A stretch of 64,000 bases of DNA, taken from contig NZ_CP071462.1 in the NCBI RefSeq assembly GCF_017352155.2, forward strand, positions 1,860,001 through 1,924,000, read 5' to 3'. The stretch is from Haloterrigena alkaliphila. Its GTDB lineage: Archaea; Halobacteriota; Halobacteria; Halobacteriales; Natrialbaceae. The notes beneath the pieces are model-generated. The model ran no database searches. It had not been told where the DNA came from and saw nothing but the letters and a program-made list of their open reading frames with translations. The position numbers and the translations under genes were made by a program. This document shows positions 8,320 to 17,287 of the stretch, piece after piece. Within the stretch, counting starts at the first letter, position 1. Every line of letters begins with the position of its first letter.

Positions 8320-9210
8320 ATGCCGAAGTTCTGGAAACGTCAAGGAACATCAGACGGGGACCGGTCACCGTGGTTTGTGAAGATTAAGAATCGATCGCCA
8401 CCACCACCGGCTCACACGTTCCAGCTTGAACCAGCCGCCATCCGTGTTCTCCAGGGGATGGGTCTCGAGTCAGGAGATGCATTTGAAGCCTCGCAGTTTT
8501 GGACCCTTCACGATCTCGGGCTCACCTACACGCTCGGTGAAGACTACGCGCCAGAACGCGGTACGGAGCTATCGGAGGCGGATGCAGAAAATATCCCGCC
8601 GGAACAGCGAGCGACCTTCATCAAGGAACTCCTGGAGGACTATGAGGTGGCTGAGATCCAGTCTGACGGGTTCTATCGGCTCCTGCTCAGCGTCGAACAG
8701 GGACCTAGAGATGTCAGGTTTGATGCGCTGGAACAGATCCTCTCGGTTACACCGATTCATGCAGGGCCTGCAGATGGATTGGCGAGCGATCCGGATCCGG
8801 TGTACACTTCTTCCGTGTTTGGTGCACTGGTCTGCCGCGCCTTCTCGGAATTTATAGAACAGCGTACAGTCGCTACTGGACAGTATTGCGAGCCGATTGG
8901 GCATCGGGATGAATACGCGTATCTGGTGATTGAGGATCTTGCATGGGATCTCGTACCAGACCTCATCGAGTTCTTTCTCGACATCCCCGAGTTTTTCCTC
9001 GACGAGGTTTTACCGGATGGAGACACCCCGGGCTGGGAGAAAGCTGTTCTCGAAGAGATCCACACGTCTCAGTTTCTGGGCGATGGGCTACGCACGTCTG
9101 ATACAATTGGGAAAATCCTCTTTGACGGACTCAACGAGTTGCAGTCGGTCATCATCGTACCGCAGAAAGTTCTCACAGATTCCGAGATCAAGCACACGTT
9201 CACCTTCTAA
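8320..9210 (+). CDS. Hypothetical protein
   Basis: 296 residues from the ATG at 8320; a GTG directly before it is an alternative start. Acidic, mixed alpha/beta, no signal peptide and no membrane segment. A loop FFLDIPEFFLDEVLPDGD and a C-terminus IIVPQKVLTDSEIKHTFTF are notable but do not identify a family. It stands as a single gene in an accessory region. No function is proposed. Confidence 0.6.
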   Translation: MPKFWKRQGTSDGDRSPWFVKIKNRSPPPPAHTFQLEPAAIRVLQGMGLESGDAFEASQFWTLHDLGLTYTLGEDYAPERGTELSEADAENIPPEQRATFIKELLEDYEVAEIQSDGFYRLLLSVEQGPRDVRFDALEQILSVTPIHAGPADGLASDPDPVYTSSVFGALVCRAFSEFIEQRTVATGQYCEPIGHRDEYAYLVIEDLAWDLVPDLIEFFLDIPEFFLDEVLPDGDTPGWEKAVLEEIHTSQFLGDGLRTSDTIGKILFDGLNELQSVIIVPQKVLTDSEIKHTFTF

Positions 9211-9252
9211 TAAGATCAATATTTTTTATCGTGGCTTCAGAATCCATCTTGC

Positions 9253-9552
9253 ATGGTCCCCGATCCCTCTCCGACCACTACAGTCGATGCACCGGCCAAC
9301 GATACCGGCTCAAGCACCCTGATCAACGCACTTATCGGGAGAGTCGCCGGCATCATCCTCTCGTTCATTCCTTTCTCAACCATTCTCGGCGGAGCGATCG
9401 CCGGCTACCTTGAAGGCGGTGAACCAAACAATGGGCTGAAAGTCGGTGCAATCGCTGGCGTGATCATGCTGATTCCATTCGTATTGATGGGAACGTTCAT
9501 CTCAAGGAGCAGAACCGCCCTGTCTCTGTCGACGAATTCGTCGAAACGGTAG
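9253..9552 (+). CDS. DUF5518-like membrane protein with altered C-terminus
   Basis: 99 residues. The central part (LGGAIAGYLEGG...GLKVGAIAGVIMLIPFVLMG) is typical of haloarchaeal DUF5518 proteins, which have two glycine-rich membrane segments. After about residue 82 the sequence turns into a Ser/Arg-rich tail that is a wrong-frame read of the adjoining DUF7344 fragment, so the true C-terminus has been replaced by fusion. It may be a pseudogene. Confidence 0.55.
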   Translation: MVPDPSPTTTVDAPANDTGSSTLINALIGRVAGIILSFIPFSTILGGAIAGYLEGGEPNNGLKVGAIAGVIMLIPFVLMGTFISRSRTALSLSTNSSKR

Positions 9553-9725
9553 CTGACTGGGACGACTCTGCAGTAGATCAAGAGCATATCGCGATCGAAC
9601 TCCAACACACTCATCTCCCGAAAGCGACTGAGGTCAACTTCATTGAGTACAAGCCGGACGCCGGTCTTGTGGAGGTCCAGGGCCCGCCACCCAAATTCAC
9701 TGCAATCCCGAGATTGCCCGTGTGA
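9498..9725 (+). pseudogene. DUF7344-like winged-helix fragment
   Basis: In the frame starting at 9498 the translation runs HLKEQNRPVSVDEFVETVAD, then IELQHTHLPKATEVNFIEY, and ends at 9725. This is the characteristic winged-helix pattern of small haloarchaeal DUF7344 regulators. The first helix and start codon are missing, and the fragment is fused out of frame to the preceding DUF5518-like gene. It is clear evidence of deletion at this point. Confidence 0.6.
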
Positions 9726-9753
9726 TTAAGCAGCCAGCCGACGACTGACCACG

Positions 9754-10080
9754 TTATCGCTCGGCGGCGCCGTATTCGATATTGACGGTCGGCGTACTCA
9801 GTGAATCAGGCGCTTCGACTCCATTCCAATCGACCAATCGGACGTTCGCCATCAGGCCAGAAAACCGGAATCGCTGGACACCGACGTCAATCGATCTCTC
9901 TGCCGTCCCGCCGGAGATGATTGTCGCTTCTTCGCGGTGGTCAGCTTCCAACATCTCGATCTCGCCATCGACGGTAATTTCATAACTTGAGGGAACACCT
10001 CGACCGACGATCGTCACGAGGTTCGGCAGCGGATTGTTGTCTCTACTGGGTTGTTTTTGTCCCGAAGATTCGCGTGTCAT
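9754..10080 (-). CDS. Small hypothetical beta-rich haloarchaeal protein
   Basis: 108 residues. After a polar N-terminus, the segment LVTIVGRGVPSSYEITVDGEIE has the alternating pattern of an all-beta protein, similar to short orphan proteins seen in haloarchaeal genomes. No membrane segment and no catalytic motif. Function unknown. Confidence 0.55.
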   Translation of the reverse strand: MTRESSGQKQPSRDNNPLPNLVTIVGRGVPSSYEITVDGEIEMLEADHREEATIISGGTAERSIDVGVQRFRFSGLMANVRLVDWNGVEAPDSLSTPTVNIEYGAAER

Positions 10081-10324
10081 GCTCCGATAACCCGAGCATC
10101 TCGGTATAAAATTTCTTGTCGATAAAAGGGTGAGAGTGAGCGAACTACACCGCGGGAGATATTGTGAGTCCGTCTTCAGAAACGTCTTGGCCAGCGATTA
10201 CTTCGTAGCCCGGCCGACAGCAACGTCCCACAGTAGTCCTGGATGATCGTCGTCATTCAGAACCGCATATGTGCCGCTCCCGTACACACAGGGGGAGTGC
10301 GAATGCCGGGAGATGGGACAAGTA

Positions 10325-11617
10325 TCAGACCTTGTTGAATCCGTATTGGCGCGGCAAGTCGTGAGAACCGAAGTCTAGCAGCGTTACTGCCTTAGTCTGG
10401 TCGTCAATTTGTACAACAAGCCGCTTACTCCCTGTAACATCGATGTATCGTTTATCCTTTGGACCGAAGCTCATACCCTTCCATGTCAAATGCCCGAACC
10501 GGTTTCTGATGTCTTCGACAAGATCGTCAATATCGCGTTTCAGTGTCCCATCGGCCTTCCGATAGCTCCGCTCAAATTCATCCGTCCGAGAAATGGGGCG
10601 TTGCTCTAAATCAAGCGAGCGAGTTCCTGGTCGATTCGTGATAGTGCCATAGTCTGAATCAGGTTCCCGTCGTGTGATGTATACCTGAATTCGGGCGGGA
10701 ACACTCCGGTCAAGCCGGCGGAAGGGAAGTTCATCAGCAAGGAAGCCTTCGGAACGTGTGGTGTTGATATCGAACGCTGACGATAGCACGCTGACCTGTT
10801 GCCGGTGAAGCGTCTGTGGCGATTCACTGCTGAGCTGTGAGAGAGTGTTCTCGTTGTTGTTCGTGAAAGACGCAGTCATCCGGCGAAGCAACGGGTCATA
10901 CAGACCAGAGGGAGCGAGACGGCGACACGCTGTGCTACGGTCAAGCTGCCGGAGTAACCGGTACCGCGTAGCGATTTCGTCTACGTTGAGCCGTCGATTC
11001 TGGTCGTGATAGGCATCGTACGCGTCACTGCCAGTGAAGTCAGCCAGATGTGTGGCGAGTAACTCTAGTTGGTGGTCAGCCCAGCGGTACCGGACGAGCA
11101 ATTCTTCTGCGAGGTCGAATGCTTGGGTTAGAGACTCAAACGGTGACTGGGAGTGAGCGTTCGCAGTGGCGTCAAGATGGATTGATTCAGGCGGGGTGTC
11201 CGGTTCCGCTGTCAGTTTTCGTGCCCAACCGTCTAGTAAATGTCCTAGACTGCGGATGCAGCGCTGTGGAATGTAAATACCGTATGACTGCTCATCGATA
11301 TGGAACGGGATGTATTCGGTAACAGCATCAAGCCCGTATGCGCCGACTGCGGTATCCCACTCGGCTTCAAGAAAATGTAATATCTCCTCAGCATGCACCT
11401 CGTTGTTATTGGGGGTAGTGTCTCGAAGTCGGTGTTCATACTTGTTTCGTGGGATAACGTGCCCGTCCGCTGGCCAGCCGATGGTTGTCTGATGATCATT
11501 GAATACCGATGGAGGGTTAGTGCCGTCTTGGAGAGGCCCGCCATATGGTTTGTAACTCTCGCCAGCTGCGTACCGGGAGAGAAACTCCCGACAGTCCATG
11601 AGACGCATACACTCCAA
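10325..11617 (-). CDS. Large hypothetical protein with a possible RelE-like C-terminal end
   Basis: 430 residues, no signal peptide. Residues 1-330 are helical and unrecognised. The last ~60 residues (GSKRLVVQIDDQTKAVTLLD followed by FGSHDLPRQYGF) resemble the final strands of RelE/HigB-type RNase toxins, which often end with an HD/H-x-x-Y feature. This likeness is by eye only. No antitoxin-like gene sits next to it. Several start codons are possible (residues 1, 4 and 7). Confidence 0.6.
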   Translation of the reverse strand: MECMRLMDCREFLSRYAAGESYKPYGGPLQDGTNPPSVFNDHQTTIGWPADGHVIPRNKYEHRLRDTTPNNNEVHAEEILHFLEAEWDTAVGAYGLDAVTEYIPFHIDEQSYGIYIPQRCIRSLGHLLDGWARKLTAEPDTPPESIHLDATANAHSQSPFESLTQAFDLAEELLVRYRWADHQLELLATHLADFTGSDAYDAYHDQNRRLNVDEIATRYRLLRQLDRSTACRRLAPSGLYDPLLRRMTASFTNNNENTLSQLSSESPQTLHRQQVSVLSSAFDINTTRSEGFLADELPFRRLDRSVPARIQVYITRREPDSDYGTITNRPGTRSLDLEQRPISRTDEFERSYRKADGTLKRDIDDLVEDIRNRFGHLTWKGMSFGPKDKRYIDVTGSKRLVVQIDDQTKAVTLLDFGSHDLPRQYGFNKV

Positions 11618-11898
11618 TCGAATTCTAGGAACGAGTTATACCTCGGGGATAAGAGGCATATTTCAGATTTACCTATCAGCGTGAGAAATAGACCCGCCAT
11701 CTCTGGAGCACCATCGGTTTTGATTCTACCGACAACAAAGACGCAAACACAACTTGGTGTCGCCGCTGACAGATGTCGTCGATATCGAACTCAATTCACG
11801 CTCATCGTTAGAGAACTCTTGTTGTAGTCGAATTCACCGAGAGGTTTGACCGCGTCTAACCGACAGTTCGGGTATACCTTCGTATTCGGGTAAGTTCT

Positions 11899-13014
11899 AT
11901 GTCGCAGACGTGCGATGGAGTGTGTATGGCTCTGCCGGTATCTGTTGATGACTGGCCGGAAACGGATCGCTGGTGGGATGCTTTTACTGGTGAGCGGCAG
12001 ATGATTCTCGCAGCCGATCAGGTGAGACGCGTTGACGAAGCGTGGAAACAGCGGCACTGGGAAAGTGTCGATCAGTTCTGGGATGGGTTCAAGGCCGATC
12101 ATGAGTTGCATAGTACGGACCAGTTCACGCAGCGACTTGATCAAGGGTCGAAATCAACGGCGTGGGAAGAGATCGATTCGTTCTGGGCGAGTTATGTAGA
12201 AGACCACCAATCCGAGTTGGCCGAGCTGCAGCGGTTGTTGGGAACGGTCAGTGACATGTGGGAGGATGGTGCGAGTCCGTTCGATGACGATCCGCTCACG
12301 GCTGACTGGCGGTCACAAAGCTCGTTTGAAGGGCCATTACGACGGACAGTGGATGAAGAGGACTGGTCACATTGGCTCGCCCACCTCCTGTGGCAGTCTG
12401 CAGGAGCGTTCCCGGCAGCGTTACTTGGAACGCCAGATCAAGCGCCTGAACGTGTCCGTCGAGAAGTCGTCTTTCACGGCGAACGGTCTAATCGGCGAGT
12501 GGATATTCTCGTCGAATATGCGGGGACAGCGGTATCGATCGAAGTGAAAACAGGCGATGAACAGTACGGGAAGACACCGCACACGGCGGAGTTGGTTGAA
12601 CGGCACGACGACCGGGACTGGTCGCACGAGCTGCTCATCCAGCGAAGCAAGCACTCGCAGCTCCAGTACACGTTCGGCGACGAGTTGGTACAACCAATTG
12701 ATGAGCGCTCCGTGATTCAGGCTGGAGATTCACCCGAGGTGACGGTACGGTTCTGGCAGGATGTGAGTCGAGTCCTTCGCCGGTTGCTTAGTGAGGGCCA
12801 AGAATCGGACAGTCACTGGCAGGCGAGTGCTTACCTGTTCGTGACGTTGATCGAGCAACGGTTACTGGGGTTTCACCCCGTCAGCGACCTGTGTACGGCT
12901 GAGGCGGGTGACCGAATCGCTGGGATGGATTTGCATCAACTGACTGCTGTTGACCCGACAGCACAAATCAAGTATTTACGGCGGGTGCTCACGGAGGAAG
13001 ACACGCATGAATGA
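11899..13014 (+). CDS. PD-(D/E)XK nuclease-like protein, first gene of a two-gene unit
   Basis: 371 residues (a second ATG at 11926 gives 362). The N-terminal ~110 residues carry repeated Trp-rich motifs (WWDAF, VDQFWDGF, IDSFWASY) spaced about 40 residues apart. Residues about 195-225 read RRVDILVEYAGTAVSIEVKT, giving D202...E215-V-K217, the metal-binding core of PD-(D/E)XK nucleases. It overlaps the next gene by 8 bases, so the two are probably translated together. Role inferred: DNA or RNA cleavage in defence; no target can be read from the sequence. Confidence 0.62.
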   Translation: MSQTCDGVCMALPVSVDDWPETDRWWDAFTGERQMILAADQVRRVDEAWKQRHWESVDQFWDGFKADHELHSTDQFTQRLDQGSKSTAWEEIDSFWASYVEDHQSELAELQRLLGTVSDMWEDGASPFDDDPLTADWRSQSSFEGPLRRTVDEEDWSHWLAHLLWQSAGAFPAALLGTPDQAPERVRREVVFHGERSNRRVDILVEYAGTAVSIEVKTGDEQYGKTPHTAELVERHDDRDWSHELLIQRSKHSQLQYTFGDELVQPIDERSVIQAGDSPEVTVRFWQDVSRVLRRLLSEGQESDSHWQASAYLFVTLIEQRLLGFHPVSDLCTAEAGDRIAGMDLHQLTAVDPTAQIKYLRRVLTEEDTHE

Positions 13015-13579
13015 GGAGTTCATTACGAACGGGATTAAGAACGACCGGTTTCTGAAAGCGCTGACGTTGGTTGATCAGTTCGAGTCGGAGATGGTGCGGG
13101 AAATTCGGAACGTCGCAGAAGCGACTGCTGAACAAGCGCCGGCGCTTTTCGTGGATGACCCGACACCGCAAAAGAGCGTGAATTTACGGCGGAATTCACC
13201 GCCGCTAGGGAATATGCGGATGGACACAGAGATGAGTCGTGTGAACGCGTCTGGGGAGCGACTGACGTGGAATCTCGCTATTGAGTGGGCGCAACCGGAA
13301 ATCCATGGGCATGACGAGCCAAGCGATCAAGCACTAAGCGTGGTACTCTACAAAATCAAGGATTGCCCGATGGAAGACTACCAGCGCGTGAAGCAAGCAA
13401 CGCGTCAGGAGTCACGATGGGATGCGATTCAGTTCGACGACGATGTTTGGAATAGCGATTGGGGGATTTTCTACATCCCGGTCACGAACGGCCCCGAAAT
13501 TACGGATGGGTTCCAGACGTTACAGGAGCACTTCCTTGAGTTCGGAGAGCAGTTCGGTGAGCCGGCCTCTACTAACTAA
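13007..13579 (+). CDS. Hypothetical partner of the PD-(D/E)XK protein
   Basis: 190 residues from the ATG at 13007, which overlaps the nuclease gene's stop by 8 bases; a longer upstream start is unlikely because of this coupling. The protein is soluble. A first helical part (FLKALTLVDQFESEMVREIRN) is followed by an alpha/beta domain with Trp-rich segments (SRWDAIQFDDDVWNSDW). No family recognised. The tight coupling suggests it is an inhibitor, specificity subunit or activator of the nuclease. Confidence 0.6.
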   Translation: MNEEFITNGIKNDRFLKALTLVDQFESEMVREIRNVAEATAEQAPALFVDDPTPQKSVNLRRNSPPLGNMRMDTEMSRVNASGERLTWNLAIEWAQPEIHGHDEPSDQALSVVLYKIKDCPMEDYQRVKQATRQESRWDAIQFDDDVWNSDWGIFYIPVTNGPEITDGFQTLQEHFLEFGEQFGEPASTN

Positions 13580-13692
13580 CAATTCAGCGCCAGTACGTGC
13601 CTGTCCATTTTGCGTCTTTGATGCCCCCAGATCGTATTCTGCATCTTGGAGGTGTTCGACGGAGTGTGTGGGAGTTCAGCTGCGGTGCTGTC

Positions 13693-14277
13693 TTACTTTA
13701 GGTTCTCCAGAATCTGAAGGAACCGAAACGCGGGGGCTCCGTGATCGCTAGTGTCTCCTTTTGCTCCTTTGCGGAGATTCTGAATACGTTCGGTGTAGTC
13801 TTGATTGATGATGAGTTCGAGTTCTTCGCCGGTCTCGTCTTTGAATCGGTTTCCGAGTTCTTCGAGTCCGTTGATTAGACCACTTCCTCTCTCCCAACCG
13901 GTGACTACAGGTGCCCAGAATTGGTATGAATGGTCGTCGGCGTTCGCAAACGTGTCGTTCACGTAGCGGTAATCTTCCCGGAATTTCTGCTGGAGTTTTT
14001 GTAGGGAGTACTGGTGGGCTTTGGTATTAGTGAACTCAGTCCACCAGCCCTCGTCTGGTGATCCAGAGTAGAGTTTCCCACTCATATGAGTCACCACCTC
14101 ACAGACGTAGACGTTTTGTCCGCCTGTGTCTCGATCATTGTCGATGGCGATGACATCGGCTTCCATCTGGTTCCCACGCTCCTCAGAACGGTTATTATAG
14201 CTAACAACCTCACAGCCATTCATCCGTTTGTGGTACGCACCGACTAGCAGCTCGCCCCAAGTCGCATTTACCGGCAT
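13693..14277 (-). CDS. Putative PD-(D/E)XK-like nuclease, single gene
   Basis: 194 residues. The section MEADVIAIDND followed by NVYVCEVVTHMSGKLY resembles the D...E-x-K half of restriction-endonuclease folds (D41, E60), but the lysine position is Val62, so catalysis is uncertain. The rest is helical, with conserved-looking aromatic residues (WGELLVGAYH, DHSYQFWAPVV). It is convergent with the two-gene nuclease unit. Either a degenerate nuclease-fold protein or an unrelated family. Confidence 0.5.
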   Translation of the reverse strand: MPVNATWGELLVGAYHKRMNGCEVVSYNNRSEERGNQMEADVIAIDNDRDTGGQNVYVCEVVTHMSGKLYSGSPDEGWWTEFTNTKAHQYSLQKLQQKFREDYRYVNDTFANADDHSYQFWAPVVTGWERGSGLINGLEELGNRFKDETGEELELIINQDYTERIQNLRKGAKGDTSDHGAPAFRFLQILENLK

Positions 14278-14345
14278 TATAAACCAACCACTGTAGGTTT
14301 ACAAGAAGGCTTGGGCGGTTTAGGTTCTATGTATGCTGAGCGGCT

Positions 14346-14790
14346 ATGAGATCAACAAACGACGAAGAAGCTCAACGGAAGAGCTTGTCGACGCGCGAGT
14401 CGCAAGCGCTGTCACGACTCGCAAGCGAGAACCGACAGGTCATCAGCATTAGTGAGACGCCCTTGACATCCCGCGGAAGTCGGCCAAGGACATGGCGTAT
14501 GCGCTTAAAGAGAAAGGCTGGCTTGAGCGGATCGCGCACTGGAAATATCTCATCCTGCCGCTCGCTGCGGGCGAGAACGCCGTGTATACCGAACACGAGT
14601 TCGTGATCGCGTCAACACTCGTGGAGCCGATGTACATCGGGTACTGGAGCGCGATGAATCGCCACGGACTGACAGAGCAGATGTCCCGCACTGTGTACAT
14701 CGTGACGACAGCGCGCGCTCAAGAGCGTGAAATCCACGGGGTCACGTATCGTCCGGTGTCGGTCACGGAGCAGAAGTTCTTACCGCTCTT
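14346..14790 (+). pseudogene. Frameshifted, truncated AbiEi-type antitoxin/regulator
   Basis: Two frames join near 14455. The first gives STRESQALSRLASENRQVIS; the second gives DIPRKSAKDMAYALKEKGW, LPLAAGENAVYTEHEF and MYIGYWSAMNRHGLTEQ. This is the winged-helix plus core pattern of AbiEi antitoxins of type IV toxin-antitoxin systems. The 3' part and the usual downstream nucleotidyltransferase toxin AbiEii are missing; the coding likeness stops at about 14790 where a convergent gene begins. It is therefore a dead antitoxin. Confidence 0.62.
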
Positions 14791-15171
14791 CTATGCGATC
14801 GTGCCGGTGTCTTCGGCGATAACCGTTCCACCTTCACAGACAGGGCATTGTTCGTCAACGAGCTCATCGATGGTCTTGACTGCGTTCGACCGGCACTCCG
14901 GACACACTTTCTCATCCCTATCCAAGTCCAAATCCACTTGCGTTTCACAGTGGATACAGAAGCAGTACGTGTTGAACCCGGTGCGACGGTCAATCTCTTC
15001 CTGGGATGCGTCCTCGCCGATCACCTCTCGCGCTCGCCTCATCTCTCCGGGATGAGGACAGTGGACGCGTTCGTCGTCATCCGCAATCGCGTACATGTAG
15101 TATCCCCAGCCGGACGGCATCTCGAAGTTACAGTCCGAATTCGTACAGTAGAAGTCGAATATCTGGGGCAT
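14791..15171 (-). CDS. Zinc-ribbon hypothetical protein
   Basis: 126 residues with at least four Cys-rich clusters: C9...C14, a CPHP, CFCIHC, CPEC and CPVC. The last three look like two zinc ribbons. The N-terminal part is like small haloarchaeal proteins of unknown role. Its 3' end overlaps the broken AbiEi remnant. It could bind nucleic acid or act as a subunit; nothing more can be said. Confidence 0.6.
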   Translation of the reverse strand: MPQIFDFYCTNSDCNFEMPSGWGYYMYAIADDDERVHCPHPGEMRRAREVIGEDASQEEIDRRTGFNTYCFCIHCETQVDLDLDRDEKVCPECRSNAVKTIDELVDEQCPVCEGGTVIAEDTGTIA

Positions 15172-15292
15172 TGATGCGGCGATACACCGGGACGCCAGTA
15201 ATCAGTTTCCCAAAGCCGAGTCGTCTTCAGTTGGACCGCATAAGTAGATTCCAAAGTTGAGAACGAGTCGAAGAGCACTCATCATGCGGAGA

Positions 15293-17287
15293 CTAATTGG
15301 TGTCGTTGAACGCAACATCCTGAATAGCCATCAAGAGTTCTGGATGCGTGACTGTTCGACGAAGGCCGAGCTCTGGGGACAGAGCGCGGTTGATGAGTGT
15401 ATGCCAGTTTTGGAAAAGGATAGCGACGTTCACGCCGTAGAGTCGAAGCTTCTCGTTGCTGCTATTGATGACCGGCATGAAATCGTTCGAAATCTGGTTT
15501 ATCGATTCCTCAATCGCCCAGCGTTGATAATACGGGAAATGAATACCACTTCCTGAACGATCAGGTAACGAGCGGTCAGTCAGGTACGCTGTGTGTGTCG
15601 ATGCATTGCCGACACCTGATAGAGATTCAGGATCGTCAAATTGCTCCCAGAGTGTGGACGGTAAAGAGGCAGACGATTTTTCAGCATCCGTGAAGTCTGA
15701 GAATTTTGTTTGTTCTTCAGTATTCACGGGATCTGCTCGTTTCAATTCCTGGGCGGTGAACTCGATGAGCGAGGGGTTACTACTATTGTACGGGTATGAA
15801 ACGGCAGAGGGTTTTGATGACGTCTTCCACGAAACCGTCGGAACGTACCCGGTATGATTCTCCGGTGTGTATCTTTTCAATAGCTTGATTACTTTCTGGT
15901 TGGGTGCTCGTACCACCCAGTCGGAGCCTGCGATTCCACGGAACGCATCGATCAAGGCTCCTGAGATCAGTTCACTGTCGGCATACAGCGCTTCGACAGC
16001 AACGAAATCGTTCACAATCGGTGCGAGTTCGGTGATGACTCTCGGGTACGTCGATTTATCCGGTAGCCACCGCGTACCGAGTGTGAATCGAGCTTCTGTA
16101 TCGATGATGCCGAGTACTGCATATGTCCACTGCGACCGATTGTCATTTTCTGACTTCGGAGGTCGATTGATAGTGACGTCGTTCTCGGCTCCATTCCATT
16201 CGATACGGTATAGGTCAACAGCCAGCGAGCGTGGACTCTGGAAGAATCCGAACCGCTCTGCGAGTCCGAGCGTTGCGCGGTGAACGGCATCGAACTGTTC
16301 CGTTATCGCTTGTTTTTCTGTGTTTTCTAATGCAACCTGGGCACCATTCAGTGGGAGATCGTCATCTCTGATATACTTCCCAATCCCGCTGCCCTTCGGG
16401 ATGACTTCTCGCGTATAATTGTAGTCCGAAACATTTGTGACGGTCTGTACCCCGCAGCCGTATAATGCAGATGCGGCGAAAAGCCCTATATACTGCTGAA
16501 AGTCCGTCCGTGGTTGGGAACGATAGAAAGTGAGCGGCTCTACCGTTTCGTCAACCAGAAGCTGAACCCAATTCCGGAGAGCCGTTTGCTTCTCTGTACG
16601 GGGAACTGCTCTCTCATACAGTGGTGGGGTGACAGCGTCGAACCCGTACGTGGCGCTCACTGATGAGGGGACTTCGATGCCGTTGCGATACACAGCATAG
16701 ATCGCGCGAACAACAGCGGCATCAAACGCGTCCTGTTCTGAGTCGTCCAGTTCCTTCGGAACGTTCTCTTTCGACGCTAAGCGGAGGGTCTCGGATCCGG
16801 GTAGATCTGAGGCGCTACGGTAGCCGAGTCTGGTGAGCACCGGCTCTAAACCGTTGATGTATTCGTAGAATCCTTTATGCGTCGCGGGTTGCCGAGCTCT
16901 CTTGAGAAAGACAACTTTGAACCGCCGTGTGGGAATGTCGAGAGAAGCAGGTGAGAGCTCCTCAACGTCAAGGACTTTATCCATGACATTGAGGATTGCG
17001 AGATCATACAGGGTTGCCCCATCGTTAGCGAACGGCCAGTCACGATCCTGCTGGTCGCGGTTATAAAGATGAAGTTGCGCAGTCAGATGGGTTGTCTGGA
17101 ATAACGTCTCAATGTCCGGTGCGGGATGGATAAGTTCGATTTCGTCATCGAAACGAGTCGTGACTGAACCAAACTCGGTCTTTTCCGGGTGCTCGGCGTA
17201 CTTTGTCGGAACTGCGTACTCGCTTGTACTGCGTGACGGAAACGGTCTGACTTGGTCTGCATGTGCGACTGGAGGGCCATCGGGCAT
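15293..17287 (-). CDS. Large DDE transposase-like protein
   Basis: 664 residues. The C-terminal half has the layout of an IS4-type RNase-H-fold transposase: a first Asp in TYAVLGIIDTEARF, a second Asp in VEALYADSELISGAL, and a Y-x(n)-E motif in YYQRWAIEESINQISNDF, with a helical region after it. The N-terminal ~300 residues are not a usual transposase part. No terminal inverted repeats or target duplication could be seen on either side. It could be an unusual transposase that lost its ends, or a transposase-derived protein with a cellular or defence role. Confidence 0.55.
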   Translation of the reverse strand: MPDGPPVAHADQVRPFPSRSTSEYAVPTKYAEHPEKTEFGSVTTRFDDEIELIHPAPDIETLFQTTHLTAQLHLYNRDQQDRDWPFANDGATLYDLAILNVMDKVLDVEELSPASLDIPTRRFKVVFLKRARQPATHKGFYEYINGLEPVLTRLGYRSASDLPGSETLRLASKENVPKELDDSEQDAFDAAVVRAIYAVYRNGIEVPSSVSATYGFDAVTPPLYERAVPRTEKQTALRNWVQLLVDETVEPLTFYRSQPRTDFQQYIGLFAASALYGCGVQTVTNVSDYNYTREVIPKGSGIGKYIRDDDLPLNGAQVALENTEKQAITEQFDAVHRATLGLAERFGFFQSPRSLAVDLYRIEWNGAENDVTINRPPKSENDNRSQWTYAVLGIIDTEARFTLGTRWLPDKSTYPRVITELAPIVNDFVAVEALYADSELISGALIDAFRGIAGSDWVVRAPNQKVIKLLKRYTPENHTGYVPTVSWKTSSKPSAVSYPYNSSNPSLIEFTAQELKRADPVNTEEQTKFSDFTDAEKSSASLPSTLWEQFDDPESLSGVGNASTHTAYLTDRSLPDRSGSGIHFPYYQRWAIEESINQISNDFMPVINSSNEKLRLYGVNVAILFQNWHTLINRALSPELGLRRTVTHPELLMAIQDVAFNDTN

